Positions 7,238-15,371 are shown, counted from the stretch's first letter. The stretch is DNA of 64,000 nucleotides from Ornithomonoglobus_A sp045612845 (GCA_045612845.1 JAZKZV010000017.1:310001-374000); one strand, 5' to 3'. A program made the numbers and translations. The notes: generated from the sequence alone by a model not told the origin.

Positions 7238-8527
7238 ATGAAATCTATATGGAATAACACTAAAAACCCCGATTTTGATACACCCAATGGCGATGTAAAA
7301 ACCGATGTTTTAATTATTGGTGGAGGTTTATGCGGAATATTATGCGCATATACGTTAAAAAATGCAGGTGTAGACTGCATTGTAGTTGAAGCAGATAAAA
7401 TATGCTCGGGAATAACAAACGGAACTACTGCAAAGATTACGGTCCAGCATGGTCTTATATACAACAAAATAATTAAGCAATATGGTGCGGAAAAAGCACA
7501 ACTTTATTATAAAAGCCAAAAAAGAGCGCTTGACATACTAACAAGTCTTGCATGTAACATAGATGATGATTTTGAAAGCTGCAATTCCTTTGTATATTCC
7601 TTAAACGACAGAGTTCTGATAGAAAACGAGGTAGAGTCTTTAAACAAAATCGGATGTAAAGCAACATTTTGCGATAACACAGAACTCCCCTTTAAAATTG
7701 CAGGTGCGGTTAAAATAGAAAATCAGGCAAAATTTAATCCGTTAAAATTCGCTTATGCAATAGCAAAGGATTTAAAAATATACGAAAACACCCAAATTCT
7801 TGACCTTAAGCCTGATATAGCAATTACAAAGAACGGAACTATTAAGGCACAAAAGATTATTGTAGCAACACACTTCCCTTTTATTAACAAACACGGAGGG
7901 TATTTTCTTAAAATGTATCAACACAGGTCTTATGTACTTGCGCTTGAGAATGCACAAGATATAAGAGATATGTATGTTGACGATGCAAAAGACGGTTTAT
8001 CATTCAGAAGTTATAATAATTTACTGCTACTCGGCGGTGGAAGTCATCGCACAGGCAAGTATGGAGGAAATTGGGAGGAGCTTCGTCATTTTAGCAAAAA
8101 ATATTATCCCAATGCAAAAGAAGTTGCCAGCTGGGCAACTCAGGACTGTATGACACTTGATTCTATCCCCTATATCGGTAAATACTCAAAATCAACACCC
8201 GATTTGTATGTGGCAACAGGGTTCAACAAATGGGGTATGACATCATCAATGCTCTCTGCTATGATTTTAACAGATATGATATGCAAGGGAAAAAGCGAAT
8301 ACGAAGACGTCTATTCGCCATCAAGAACAATATTACACCCTCAGCTCGGATTAAATATGCTCGAATCCTTAAAAGGCTTACTTACGCCAATGACTCCAAG
8401 GTGCCCTCATATGGGATGTGTGTTAAAGTATAACAAACAAGAGCACTCATGGGATTGCCCATGCCACGGCTCAAGATTTGATAAAAGTGGTAAATTGATA
8501 GATAACCCTGCAAAAAAAGACTTGTGA
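7238..8527 (+). CDS. FAD-dependent oxidoreductase with C-terminal Rieske domain
   Basis: A 429-residue protein of the DadA/glycine-oxidase type fused to a Rieske [2Fe-2S] domain, similar in layout to B. subtilis YhfW. Residues about 22-60 hold the dinucleotide-binding site (VLIIGGGLCGILCAY, then VVEADKICSGIT). A second conserved segment is LYVATGFNKWGMTSSM. The Rieske ligands are in CPHMGC and DCPCHGSRFDKSG near the C-terminus, fitting C-x-H ... C-x-x-H. The Rieske part ends shortly after the second motif and is slightly short. Electron donor and substrate are unknown. Transcribed alone. Confidence 0.88.
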   Translation: MKSIWNNTKNPDFDTPNGDVKTDVLIIGGGLCGILCAYTLKNAGVDCIVVEADKICSGITNGTTAKITVQHGLIYNKIIKQYGAEKAQLYYKSQKRALDILTSLACNIDDDFESCNSFVYSLNDRVLIENEVESLNKIGCKATFCDNTELPFKIAGAVKIENQAKFNPLKFAYAIAKDLKIYENTQILDLKPDIAITKNGTIKAQKIIVATHFPFINKHGGYFLKMYQHRSYVLALENAQDIRDMYVDDAKDGLSFRSYNNLLLLGGGSHRTGKYGGNWEELRHFSKKYYPNAKEVASWATQDCMTLDSIPYIGKYSKSTPDLYVATGFNKWGMTSSMLSAMILTDMICKGKSEYEDVYSPSRTILHPQLGLNMLESLKGLLTPMTPRCPHMGCVLKYNKQEHSWDCPCHGSRFDKSGKLIDNPAKKDL

Positions 8528-8548
8528 ATACTCACAAGCCTTTTTTTA
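8520..8548. terminator. Bidirectional terminator between convergent genes
   Basis: cttgtga and tcacaag form a stem overlapping the end of the FAD/Rieske gene, with A-rich and T-rich flanks, between two convergent genes. Confidence 0.75.
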
Positions 8549-9055
8549 CATTTCCAACGGATTATCAAAAAGCGGAATATCAGGCGGATAGATTGTAAGG
8601 ATTATGTACAGACAAACCATAACAACAGCAATAATTTGCAAAAGAACCTTGTATCTGTCCATTTTACACGACTGCGCCACCCTGTAAACAACATAAAATG
8701 CTATTATAACACTTATATAAAATATCGATATATCCACAAATGCAACATTAAATCCAATTATTCCCGAATATGTGTAGAATAAGGATATTATAGACACAAC
8801 ACCCACAATTGCACCCGCAATCATAGCAGAGCCAATGCAGGGATATTCTTTTTCAGTCTTTCTCTCAATATACAGGGAATATATCAGCATAGGAAAGAAC
8901 ATCAGCTTTGTGTGCTCCCATGTCGATTCATTTACAGGTGTAAAAAGACCGACAACCAGGTTGTTCCCCGACCACTTATACACAAAATGAAGCACTGTAC
9001 CTAAAATAGATACAAATATCGCCCCTGCAATTAAATACTTTTTTATGCCTTTCAT
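8546..9055 (-). CDS. DUF6512-type membrane protein
   Basis: A small integral membrane protein (169 residues) with about five hydrophobic segments. The conserved segment LFTPVNESTWEHTKLMFFP resembles DUF6512 proteins, whose function is unknown. Several starts are possible; ATG at 9055 lies six bases after aggtg and is preferred over GTG 9064 and ATG 9061, which overlap that site. The gene is divergent from the SdpR-like regulator, and the nearer palindrome (9109-9132) lies in its promoter region, so the same regulator might control it. Confidence 0.75.
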   Translation of the reverse strand: MKGIKKYLIAGAIFVSILGTVLHFVYKWSGNNLVVGLFTPVNESTWEHTKLMFFPMLIYSLYIERKTEKEYPCIGSAMIAGAIVGVVSIISLFYTYSGIIGFNVAFVDISIFYISVIIAFYVVYRVAQSCKMDRYKVLLQIIAVVMVCLYIILTIYPPDIPLFDNPLEM

Positions 9056-9108
9056 AAACATCACCTATATAATAATATTAACAAAACAAAATATTATGTT
9101 ATATTTTT

Positions 9109-9132
9109 CTATTTAGAAAATTTTCTAAATAG
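9109..9132. promoter_or_regulatory. 24-base palindromic operator, left
   Basis: A perfect 24-base palindrome (half-site ctatttagaaaa) lies directly before the -35 of the regulator promoter. It is nearly identical to the right operator at 9165-9188. Confidence 0.85.
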
Positions 9133-9135
9133 CTA

Positions 9136-9164
9136 TTGACATTTATGATTTTTTGTTATATAAT
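9136..9164 (+). promoter_or_regulatory. Consensus promoter of the SdpR/SdpI-like operon
   Basis: Perfect TTGACA (9136-9141) and TATAAT (9159-9164) boxes have a 17-base spacer. The -35 is three bases from the left palindrome and the -10 touches the right one, so occupancy of either should block polymerase. Confidence 0.92.
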
Positions 9165-9188
9165 CTATTTAGAAATATTTCTAAATAG
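9165..9188. promoter_or_regulatory. 24-base palindromic operator, right
   Basis: A perfect palindrome with half-site ctatttagaaat lies immediately after the -10 box and overlaps the expected transcription start. Its centre is 56 bases from that of the left operator. Confidence 0.85.
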
Positions 9189-9207
9189 ATTATAAGGAGT
9201 GATTCTG

Positions 9208-9474
9208 ATGGGAATGAACGAAACATTAAAAGCCATATCTGACCCAATAAGACGCGATATTTTGTCTATGCTAAGAAAGGGCAAAAAATCAGCAGGAGAA
9301 GTTGGCGAGCATTTTAACTTGTCAGGTGCAACTGTTTCGTATCATCTGTCAAAGCTAAAAGAGGCAGACCTTATTACTGAGGAAAAATACAAAAATTATA
9401 TATATTACGAATTAAACACATCTGTTTTTGAAGATGTACTAAATTGGATTTACACATTAGGAGGTCAAAAATAA
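9208..9474 (+). CDS. ArsR-family repressor, SdpR-like
   Basis: A winged-helix repressor of 88 residues (MNETLKAISDPIRRDIL at the start, then SGATVSYHLSKLKEADL as the recognition helix region). It lacks the CxC metal site of ArsR itself. With a following SdpI-like membrane protein it matches the Bacillus sdpRI pair, in which SdpI sequesters the SdpR repressor on sensing toxin. ATG 9208 has AAGGAG eight bases upstream; the earlier GTG at 9199 overlaps that site. Two palindromes around its promoter are its likely binding sites. Confidence 0.88.
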   Translation: MGMNETLKAISDPIRRDILSMLRKGKKSAGEVGEHFNLSGATVSYHLSKLKEADLITEEKYKNYIYYELNTSVFEDVLNWIYTLGGQK

Positions 9475-10085
9475 TGAGATTTTTTAAATGGAAAATATTT
9501 ACCATTACAGGCATTGTATGTTTATTGCCAATACCATTGGGACTTTTGTTGTGGAACAAGATGCCCGATACAATGGCAATTCACTTTAATATCTATGGCG
9601 AGGCAGATAATTTTGCATCAAAGGGATTTGTTGTATTTGGACTACCCCTGTTAATGGTGGCGTTGCAGGCATTTTGTTGCTTTGTAAATGACATAAATGC
9701 ACACAAGTACGGAAACAGAATAAAACTCGAAACTGTAACAAAGTGGATTATTCCGTGTCTTAGTGTCATTTTGCAGATAGTAACTTTTGGTTATAGTCTT
9801 GGTTGGGAAATGGATATAAGAAAGGTTGTTTCTTGTATTGTAGGTGTTATGTTTCTTGTAACGGGAAATTATCTGCCAAAGTTTGACCACGTCAAAAACT
9901 TTAATGCAGATACCGAAAAAGCACGAAAAATAAATAGATTTATAGGATACGAAACAATTATTATGGGACTGTTGTTCCTTATCTGCATTCCACTACCGCC
10001 AGTATTTTCTGTTATATGTCTGCTTTTGTTAATACCATATTCTGTTATAAGTATTGTTTATAGCGTAATAGTATCACGAAAATAA
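9474..10085 (+). CDS. SdpI-like immunity/signalling membrane protein
   Basis: A 203-residue protein with about six membrane segments. The N-terminal part (MPDTMAIHFNIYGEAD) is a DUF1648 motif and the C-terminal part resembles the SdpI domain. In Bacillus SdpI gives immunity to the SdpC cannibalism toxin and anchors SdpR. The ATG overlaps the regulator's stop as TAATG, so the two are coupled. No sdpABC toxin genes are seen in this window, so it may respond to toxins from neighbours. The terminator at 10092-10133 follows. Confidence 0.85.
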   Translation: MRFFKWKIFTITGIVCLLPIPLGLLLWNKMPDTMAIHFNIYGEADNFASKGFVVFGLPLLMVALQAFCCFVNDINAHKYGNRIKLETVTKWIIPCLSVILQIVTFGYSLGWEMDIRKVVSCIVGVMFLVTGNYLPKFDHVKNFNADTEKARKINRFIGYETIIMGLLFLICIPLPPVFSVICLLLLIPYSVISIVYSVIVSRK

Positions 10086-10091
10086 AAATAC

Positions 10092-10133
10092 GGGGCAGTT
10101 TAAAAAGAAATTCTTTTTAAACTGCCCCTTTTT
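10092..10133. terminator. Strong bidirectional terminator
   Basis: An 18-base perfect stem beginning ggggcagtttaaaaag is followed by TTTTT. It serves the sdpRI-like operon and probably the convergent AraC gene. Confidence 0.9.
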
Positions 10134-10164
10134 GCGTTCTGAACTTTTTTAACATCCCCCATGT

Positions 10165-11034
10165 TTATTTTTGTCGTTCTTTTTTATACTCCTTTGGCGA
10201 AACACCCATAATCTTCTTAAAATTTCTATAAAATGTAGAGAAATCGTTATATCCGCACAGACCGTAAACTGCAGTTATTTTATAGCCTTTTTTAATATAT
10301 TCCGTAGCCTTTTTTATACGACACATATTCAGGTAATTATTAAATGACTTTCCTGTTAAATTGTAAAAAATCGTACAAAAACTGCTTTTTGACAATGTGG
10401 AACGCTTCGACATTTCCTCTAAAGACAAATCGTCTGCAAAGTTATTTTGTATGTATTCTATGCAGTGAAGAACATACTGCTTGTTACTTTCAAAATAATT
10501 GGGTAACTCGTGCTCAACTGTATCGAGATACGCTCTCTCGAGCATTGTAATCAATATTATACTGTATGCACGTATTGTTTCATCATATCCATGAGGTTTT
10601 TCTTCAAATTCATCTAAAATATGCTCCATTATACTCTCTATATATAAAATATTTTCCGAATTAAGGGAAATTTTTGCACGAATTTTTTTCTCGTCGCTGC
10701 TTTGTATAATGCGAAGAAAATTTAATGCAAGACGATTTGCTTTTGTCTGCTCTCCCAAAAAATCGCTCATAAACGAAAACGAATAAAACACCGTATCGGG
10801 ATATGGAATAATATGGTGCGTTGTATTTGGCGGAATAATGAACATATCCCCATGCGACAAATGTGAAGAACTGTTCCCTAAATAATGTGTAAGAGAGCCT
10901 TTTGCAATATAATAAATCTGGAAATAGTCATGAGTATGCGGTTTTTGTGCATCAACGACTTTCTCGACTTTTTGAATGTGAAAATCCTGTGCAGAATTTT
11001 TGTAGTATGACAACACGAAATTTTTAATATCCAT
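10165..11034 (-). CDS. AraC-family regulator with N-terminal cupin domain
   Basis: A 289-residue activator. Residues about 15-150 form the AraC ligand-binding cupin (HTHDYFQIYYIAKGSL, HGDMFIIPPNTTHHI). Residues about 190-285 hold two helix-turn-helix motifs (LSLEEMSKRSTLSKSSF, then GYNDFSTFYRNFKKIMG ending PKEYKK). ATG 11034 follows gggggag; the upstream ATG at 11067 has no site. It is divergent from the AtuA-like operon, and shares a region with two 11-base direct repeats. It is probably the operon's activator. The effector is unknown. Confidence 0.92.
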   Translation of the reverse strand: MDIKNFVLSYYKNSAQDFHIQKVEKVVDAQKPHTHDYFQIYYIAKGSLTHYLGNSSSHLSHGDMFIIPPNTTHHIIPYPDTVFYSFSFMSDFLGEQTKANRLALNFLRIIQSSDEKKIRAKISLNSENILYIESIMEHILDEFEEKPHGYDETIRAYSIILITMLERAYLDTVEHELPNYFESNKQYVLHCIEYIQNNFADDLSLEEMSKRSTLSKSSFCTIFYNLTGKSFNNYLNMCRIKKATEYIKKGYKITAVYGLCGYNDFSTFYRNFKKIMGVSPKEYKKERQK

Positions 11035-11054
11035 CTCTCTCCCCCTTTTACTAT

Positions 11055-11083
11055 ATAATACCACCATTTTTTACAAAATGCAA
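11055..11083 (-). promoter_or_regulatory. Promoter of the AraC-family gene
   Basis: Reading the minus strand, -35 TTGCAT (11083-11078) and -10 TATTAT (11060-11055) have a 17-base spacer. The -35 overlaps the first direct repeat, which would allow autorepression. Confidence 0.65.
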
Positions 11084-11104
11084 TACGGAACAGACAAAAT
11101 GCAA
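11073..11104. promoter_or_regulatory. Two direct repeats, likely AraC-type binding sites
   Basis: acaaaatgcaa occurs at 11073-11083 and again at 11094-11104, 21 bases apart (two helical turns). It sits between the divergent starts. The operon promoter downstream has a plausible -10 (TAGAAT near 11128) but no good -35, as expected for activator dependence. Confidence 0.65.
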
Positions 11105-11162
11105 ACTTTTTTGTTTTTTATATGGTAGAATTATATTGAAATCAAAATTGGAGGTTGTTGTG

Positions 11163-12482
11163 ATGAAGATAGTTTCACTATGCGGACTTCTGGGTTACGG
11201 ATACAGCGAAGATGCACTCAACATTGCTTTTTCGGAAAAGGTAGATTATGTCGGCGTTGATGCCGGCTCAACAGACCCCGGTCCATATTATCTTGGCAGC
11301 GGAAAATCGTTTACCGACAGAGGCGCGGTAAAAAGAGATTTATCACTTGCTATGCCAAAAGCATTAGACCATAAAGCACCATTTATTATCGGTACAGCCG
11401 GTGGTGCCGGTGCAAAGGATCATACGGACTGGCTTATTGATATAATAAAGGAAATTGCAGCAGAGCAAAAGCTCTCGTTTAAGCTTGGTGTAATTTATTC
11501 TGATGTAGATAAAAACTATGTTACACAAAAACTCAATGCAGGTAAAATTATTTCTATGCGCGATGATTTTGTCCTCGACGAAGAAGCAATAAATGAATCG
11601 ACAAAAATTGTAAGTCAGGTAGGTATTGCACCTGTTATAAAGTTGTTAGAAGAAAAAGCCGATATTATAGTTTCGGGCAGAATGTGTGATACTGCAATTT
11701 ACGCAGCACCCTGTATTTATGAGGGGTATGATGCAGGCCTTGCCTTTCATATGGCAAAGATTATGGAATGCGGTGCTATGTGCTCCGAGCCCGTTGCAGC
11801 AGCAGATGTTATGCAAAGCTACATAGAAAAGGATTACTTTGAACTTCGTCCCGCAAATCCGCTAAGACGTTGCACAGTAGACAGAGTTGCCGCTCACACC
11901 TTATATGAGCAGTCAAATCCGTATTTGATTTATGAGCCTGACGGTGTATGCGACCTTACAAATTCGGTATTTACTCAGATTGACGAGAGAACTGTCCGTG
12001 TAAGCGGTTCGATATTTAAAGATGCAACAGAAAAAACACTAAAGCTTGAGGGTGTTAAATGTTCAGGATACAGAACAATTTGCCCTGCCACGATTTATGA
12101 TAGCGAAACAATAAAAAGAATTGACGAGATTATAAAAACCGTTACGGATTTTGTTAAGGAAAACACCAAAAACACTTTGCCGAAAAACAGCTACAGTATT
12201 TGTTTTAAAATGAGTGGCGGAAGCGAAAGTTCTCTTGGTATCATTATGGATATCGTAGGAAAAACTCAGGAGATTGCCGATACCGTCTGTGCTCTTGCAA
12301 GGAGTAGAATGCTCCATTGCGACTATGCGGGCAGAAAGTCATCAGCAGGGAATCTCGCATTTCCGTTTTCTCCGTCAGATATCCATGTGGGTGAAGTATA
12401 TGAATTTTCAATCTTCCATCTTGCAAAGGTTGATTCCCTTTTAGAAACCGCAAAAATCACAACGGAGGTGGTCGGAGAATGA
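11163..12482 (+). CDS. AtuA-family (DUF1446) protein
   Basis: A 439-residue protein of the acyclic terpene utilisation AtuA / DUF1446 family. Visible signatures are VDYVGVDAGSTDPGPYYLG near the N-terminus, FIIGTAGGAGAKDH, and IIVSGRMCDTAIYAAP. The biochemical activity of the family is not established; in Pseudomonas atuA lies in the citronellol pathway, but homologues are widespread. Start is ATG 11163 behind ggagg; GTG 11160 is an alternative. It leads an operon with DUF4387, a fumarase-like alpha/beta pair and an esterase, so a hydroxy-acid or related catabolic role is more likely here than terpene use. Confidence 0.85.
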   Translation: MKIVSLCGLLGYGYSEDALNIAFSEKVDYVGVDAGSTDPGPYYLGSGKSFTDRGAVKRDLSLAMPKALDHKAPFIIGTAGGAGAKDHTDWLIDIIKEIAAEQKLSFKLGVIYSDVDKNYVTQKLNAGKIISMRDDFVLDEEAINESTKIVSQVGIAPVIKLLEEKADIIVSGRMCDTAIYAAPCIYEGYDAGLAFHMAKIMECGAMCSEPVAAADVMQSYIEKDYFELRPANPLRRCTVDRVAAHTLYEQSNPYLIYEPDGVCDLTNSVFTQIDERTVRVSGSIFKDATEKTLKLEGVKCSGYRTICPATIYDSETIKRIDEIIKTVTDFVKENTKNTLPKNSYSICFKMSGGSESSLGIIMDIVGKTQEIADTVCALARSRMLHCDYAGRKSSAGNLAFPFSPSDIHVGEVYEFSIFHLAKVDSLLETAKITTEVVGE

Positions 12483-12778
12483 AAAAGCTTATAGACTACA
12501 CAAAAATACTGAGAAGTAAAAATGCAGGTCCTTTATTTATAACGTTCGACCTTATATTTAACACAAAAGAGGAAATGGAATATGTTGGAGCAAATCTGAA
12601 AAAAGAAGATATTGCAAAGGCGTACAACATTACAGAGGATGTTATAGATATTATTCCCTATGCGGTTGTAAATTCAATTAAAATAACATTTCCAAGACAG
12701 AATATAAGCGGAAGTCTTGAAGATAACGATATATATGGCTGTCAGCAGCACGTACCGCTTGCAGAAATTGTAATATGA
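12479..12778 (+). CDS. DUF4387-family protein
   Basis: A 99-residue soluble protein resembling DUF4387, a domain of unknown function that commonly accompanies AtuA-type proteins. Recognisable stretches are LRSKNAGPLFITFDLIF and VVNSIKITFPRQNISGS. Its ATG overlaps the AtuA stop as ATGA, so the two are probably made in equal amounts and may form one complex. No catalytic motif is evident. Confidence 0.85.
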   Translation: MKKLIDYTKILRSKNAGPLFITFDLIFNTKEEMEYVGANLKKEDIAKAYNITEDVIDIIPYAVVNSIKITFPRQNISGSLEDNDIYGCQQHVPLAEIVI

Positions 12779-12798
12779 AAATACTGAGGTGATGCCAA

Positions 12799-13716
12799 AT
12801 GATTAAAACTGAAATTTATGAAAAAGCCCTGTTTGAAACAATAAAAAGAGGTGCAACAGAAATCTCTCCTGATGTAAAGAACGCGTTTACAGATGCAATC
12901 GAAAGAGAGGCAAATCCCGATGCTAAAAAGGGACTTATAGCAACTCTTGAGAGTATGGAAATGTCAAAGGTACGCGAGAATCCCCTATGCGTTGATACAG
13001 GCTGGCCAATTTTCTACTTTAAGGTGGGTAACAACTGCGAGATAGAGGGCGGTTTTGTTGAGCTTGAAAATGCCGCTCGCAGAGCAGTTGCAAAAGCTAC
13101 CGAGCTTGGATACCTGCGCGCGACTATGAAGCACCCATTAACAGGCTACGACCCGGGTAACAACATAGGTATGAATATTCCAGACTTTACATATCAGTTT
13201 GTTGACGGAGATTCTATAGAAATGTCATATGCCGCAAAGGGCGGTGGCAGCGAATGCTTTGGAGGAACAAGACACCGAATTGTAGCATTTGCAGACGGAA
13301 TAAAAGGAATCGAGAAGTTTGTTTTAGACAGCTTTGTAGCCTCAGCACGTGCCGGCGCGGTATGTCCCCCATCTGTTCTTGGTATAGGAATTGGCGGAAC
13401 TGCAAATGTTGCGGCAAATCTTGCAAAAGAGGCGGCATGCTTAAGAACTGTAGGCTCAAAACATCCCGACCCGATGTTTGCTAAAATCGAAGAGGATTTG
13501 TATGAGGCAATAAACAGTCTCGGAATCGGTATACTGGGTGCGGGCGGTTCTACATCGGTGCTTGCAGTAAATGTTGAGTATGCATATACACACATTGCAG
13601 GTATTGCCTGTGCAACAAGCACCAACTGTATGGTAGCACGACGTGCATCATCACGCATAAGCGCCGATGGCGTTGTTACAAAAATGATAAGTCCTAACTG
13701 GTTTGGCGACAGATAG
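12799..13716 (+). CDS. Class I fumarase/tartrate-dehydratase-like alpha subunit
   Basis: A [4Fe-4S] hydro-lyase alpha subunit (305 residues). The cluster ligands are probably Cys64 (NPLCVDTG), Cys189 (CPPSVLGIGIGG) and Cys277 (STNCMVARRASSRIS), matching the spacing in class I fumarase alpha domains. KGGGSECFG is the expected substrate-loop segment. Family enzymes add or remove water on fumarate, L-tartrate, mesaconate or similar dicarboxylates. It is separated from its beta partner by an esterase gene, unusual for a housekeeping fumarase, and the AtuA context suggests a different substrate. Confidence 0.9.
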   Translation: MIKTEIYEKALFETIKRGATEISPDVKNAFTDAIEREANPDAKKGLIATLESMEMSKVRENPLCVDTGWPIFYFKVGNNCEIEGGFVELENAARRAVAKATELGYLRATMKHPLTGYDPGNNIGMNIPDFTYQFVDGDSIEMSYAAKGGGSECFGGTRHRIVAFADGIKGIEKFVLDSFVASARAGAVCPPSVLGIGIGGTANVAANLAKEAACLRTVGSKHPDPMFAKIEEDLYEAINSLGIGILGAGGSTSVLAVNVEYAYTHIAGIACATSTNCMVARRASSRISADGVVTKMISPNWFGDR

Positions 13717-13730
13717 AAAGGTGTGGAATT

Positions 13731-14672
13731 ATGAGCTATATAAAAGACAGAGAAGATGAACTCAAAAAAATGATTACTCCTCAGAATATAAAAGGCGATT
13801 TTGCAAAGTTCTGGGAGGATGAAGTTAAAAAAATGCGACAGGTGCCTCTCAAAATTGAGCGAAAGAAGTTAAAAACGCCATATGACAAAATCTTCACCAC
13901 ATACGAGGTTTCTTATAATACCCACGACGATACTATTGTAAATGCATACTTTTCGCACCCTACCAGCAGTGAAAACAAAAAGACACCATGTGTTTCGTAC
14001 TATCATGGCGGAAACGGATTTAAGGATATACACTTTGATATACTTTCAACAGGCGTATGTTGCTTTGCAATAGATGTACGTTCACAAGGTGGAACAACCC
14101 GTGATGCAGGCAGCTACAAAATGGGTGATGCATGGGGTGCTCATATGACAAGAGATGTCATTTACAAAGAAAGCTTCTATATGAGAAATATCTATCTTGA
14201 TGCAGTACGTGCCATTGATGTAATATGCACCTTTGATGAAGTTGATACACAAAAAATAGTAACATATGGCGCAAGTCAGGGCGGTGCACTTTCTATGGTA
14301 GCATCAGCACTAAGCGGCAAGGTAATAAAAAGCTATGCAGCAGTGCCAAGCTACAGCTCACTTAAGAAAAGAGTAGAACTCGGAAGCGGTATATTTGGTC
14401 CGCTTAATAAGTTTTTGGAGAAATATCCCGAGCATACAGATAAGGTTTTTGATACCCTTTCATACTTTGATATGAATAATATGGTATCACTCCTGAAGGC
14501 TCCCGCTTCGTTTATGGTGGGACTTAGCGACCCTATATGTCTACCTCATTTTGTTTATTCGGTATATACTCATACACAATCACAAAAAGAGATTATGCTC
14601 GTACCTTTTGCACCGCACATAATTGCAGAAGAATATCGTAATTTTGTATTTAACGAGTTTGCTAATCTATAA
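13731..14672 (+). CDS. CE7-type acetyl esterase (acetylxylan esterase/cephalosporin-C deacetylase family)
   Basis: An alpha/beta hydrolase of 313 residues, about the usual CE7 length. The triad can be placed: Ser182 in GASQGG, Asp267 in GLSDPICLP, His296 in APHII. RSQGG at 117-121 matches the CE7 RGQGG element, and HGGNG at 92-96 supplies the oxyanion region. No signal peptide is present, so it acts in the cytoplasm, removing acetyl groups from small esters or oligosaccharides. It lies 14 bases after the fumarase-like alpha gene and 27 bases before beta, so it is a true operon member and may deacylate the pathway substrate. Confidence 0.88.
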   Translation: MSYIKDREDELKKMITPQNIKGDFAKFWEDEVKKMRQVPLKIERKKLKTPYDKIFTTYEVSYNTHDDTIVNAYFSHPTSSENKKTPCVSYYHGGNGFKDIHFDILSTGVCCFAIDVRSQGGTTRDAGSYKMGDAWGAHMTRDVIYKESFYMRNIYLDAVRAIDVICTFDEVDTQKIVTYGASQGGALSMVASALSGKVIKSYAAVPSYSSLKKRVELGSGIFGPLNKFLEKYPEHTDKVFDTLSYFDMNNMVSLLKAPASFMVGLSDPICLPHFVYSVYTHTQSQKEIMLVPFAPHIIAEEYRNFVFNEFANL

Positions 14673-14699
14673 TAAAAACAAGAAAGGAGCAGACAAGCT

Positions 14700-15323
14700 A
14701 TGCCAGAATACCATTTGACAGGTCCATTAACAGATGAAGATGTATCAAAGCTTAAATTAGGCGATACAGTTTATATAAGCGGTGAATGTTTTACGTGTCG
14801 TTCAAGACTGCAAAAGTATATTTTTGACGAGAAAAACGTATTACCGTTTGATACTTCAAAGAGAAATATTTTAATACATAATGGTCCTATTATAATAAAA
14901 GAAAACGGAAAGTGGAAGCTTATGTCTTTTATGCCTACATCAAGTATCCGTTTCGAAAAATGGGGTGCAAAGAGCGTTTCGGAATGGAATTTAAAAATGA
15001 TTGTGGGAAAAACCACTATGGGCGAGGAAACCGCTAAAATGATGAAGGAGAAAAAGTGTGTGCACGTTTCGCCACGCTCGGTAAGTCCTAATCTTTGGAT
15101 AGATTCAATCGAAGTGCAGGATGTTTATTTGTATGATGAGCTTGGCAGAATTGAGGCAGCATGGTTCTTTAAGCTTAACGATTTAGGACCATTTATTGTA
15201 GATATCGACTGTGAGGGAAATAACTATTTCGACCGCCTTGATGAGGATATTGCAAAAAGAAAAGACGATGCACTAAAAAAACTCGGAATAGAGCCTGATT
15301 ATAAGTTTACCAAATTATACTAA
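14700..15323 (+). CDS. Class I fumarase/tartrate-dehydratase-like beta subunit, divergent
   Basis: A 207-residue beta subunit with MPTSSIRFEKWG, IVGKTTMGEETAKMM and a fumarase C-terminal-domain layout. The normally conserved YTARDAAH-like motif reads CFTCRSRLQKY here: the arginine is retained but the Asp and His positions differ. That is compatible with a changed substrate rather than fumarate. It should pair with the alpha subunit two genes upstream to form the active hydro-lyase. It starts at ATG 14700 behind gaaaggag and is the last gene before a bidirectional terminator. Confidence 0.85.
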   Translation: MPEYHLTGPLTDEDVSKLKLGDTVYISGECFTCRSRLQKYIFDEKNVLPFDTSKRNILIHNGPIIIKENGKWKLMSFMPTSSIRFEKWGAKSVSEWNLKMIVGKTTMGEETAKMMKEKKCVHVSPRSVSPNLWIDSIEVQDVYLYDELGRIEAAWFFKLNDLGPFIVDIDCEGNNYFDRLDEDIAKRKDDALKKLGIEPDYKFTKLY

Positions 15324-15327
15324 ATAA

Positions 15328-15364
15328 AAAACGTGATACTTTTAAAAAGTATCACGTTTTTAAT
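15328..15364. terminator. Bidirectional terminator
   Basis: aaaaacgtgatacttt and aagtatcacgttttt form a long stem between the convergent beta-subunit gene and gap, with A-rich and T-rich flanks. Confidence 0.88.
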
Positions 15365-15371
15365 TTTCTAA

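Noticed and set aside
11163..12482. Acyclic terpene (citronellol) degradation locus
   Set aside because: Only the AtuA-like gene resembles that pathway; the partner genes expected (geranyl-CoA carboxylase, atuC/F type) are absent.
12799..15323. Housekeeping TCA fumarase
   Set aside because: The subunits are split by an esterase gene, the beta motif is altered, and the operon has AtuA/DUF4387; a different substrate is more likely, though not proven.
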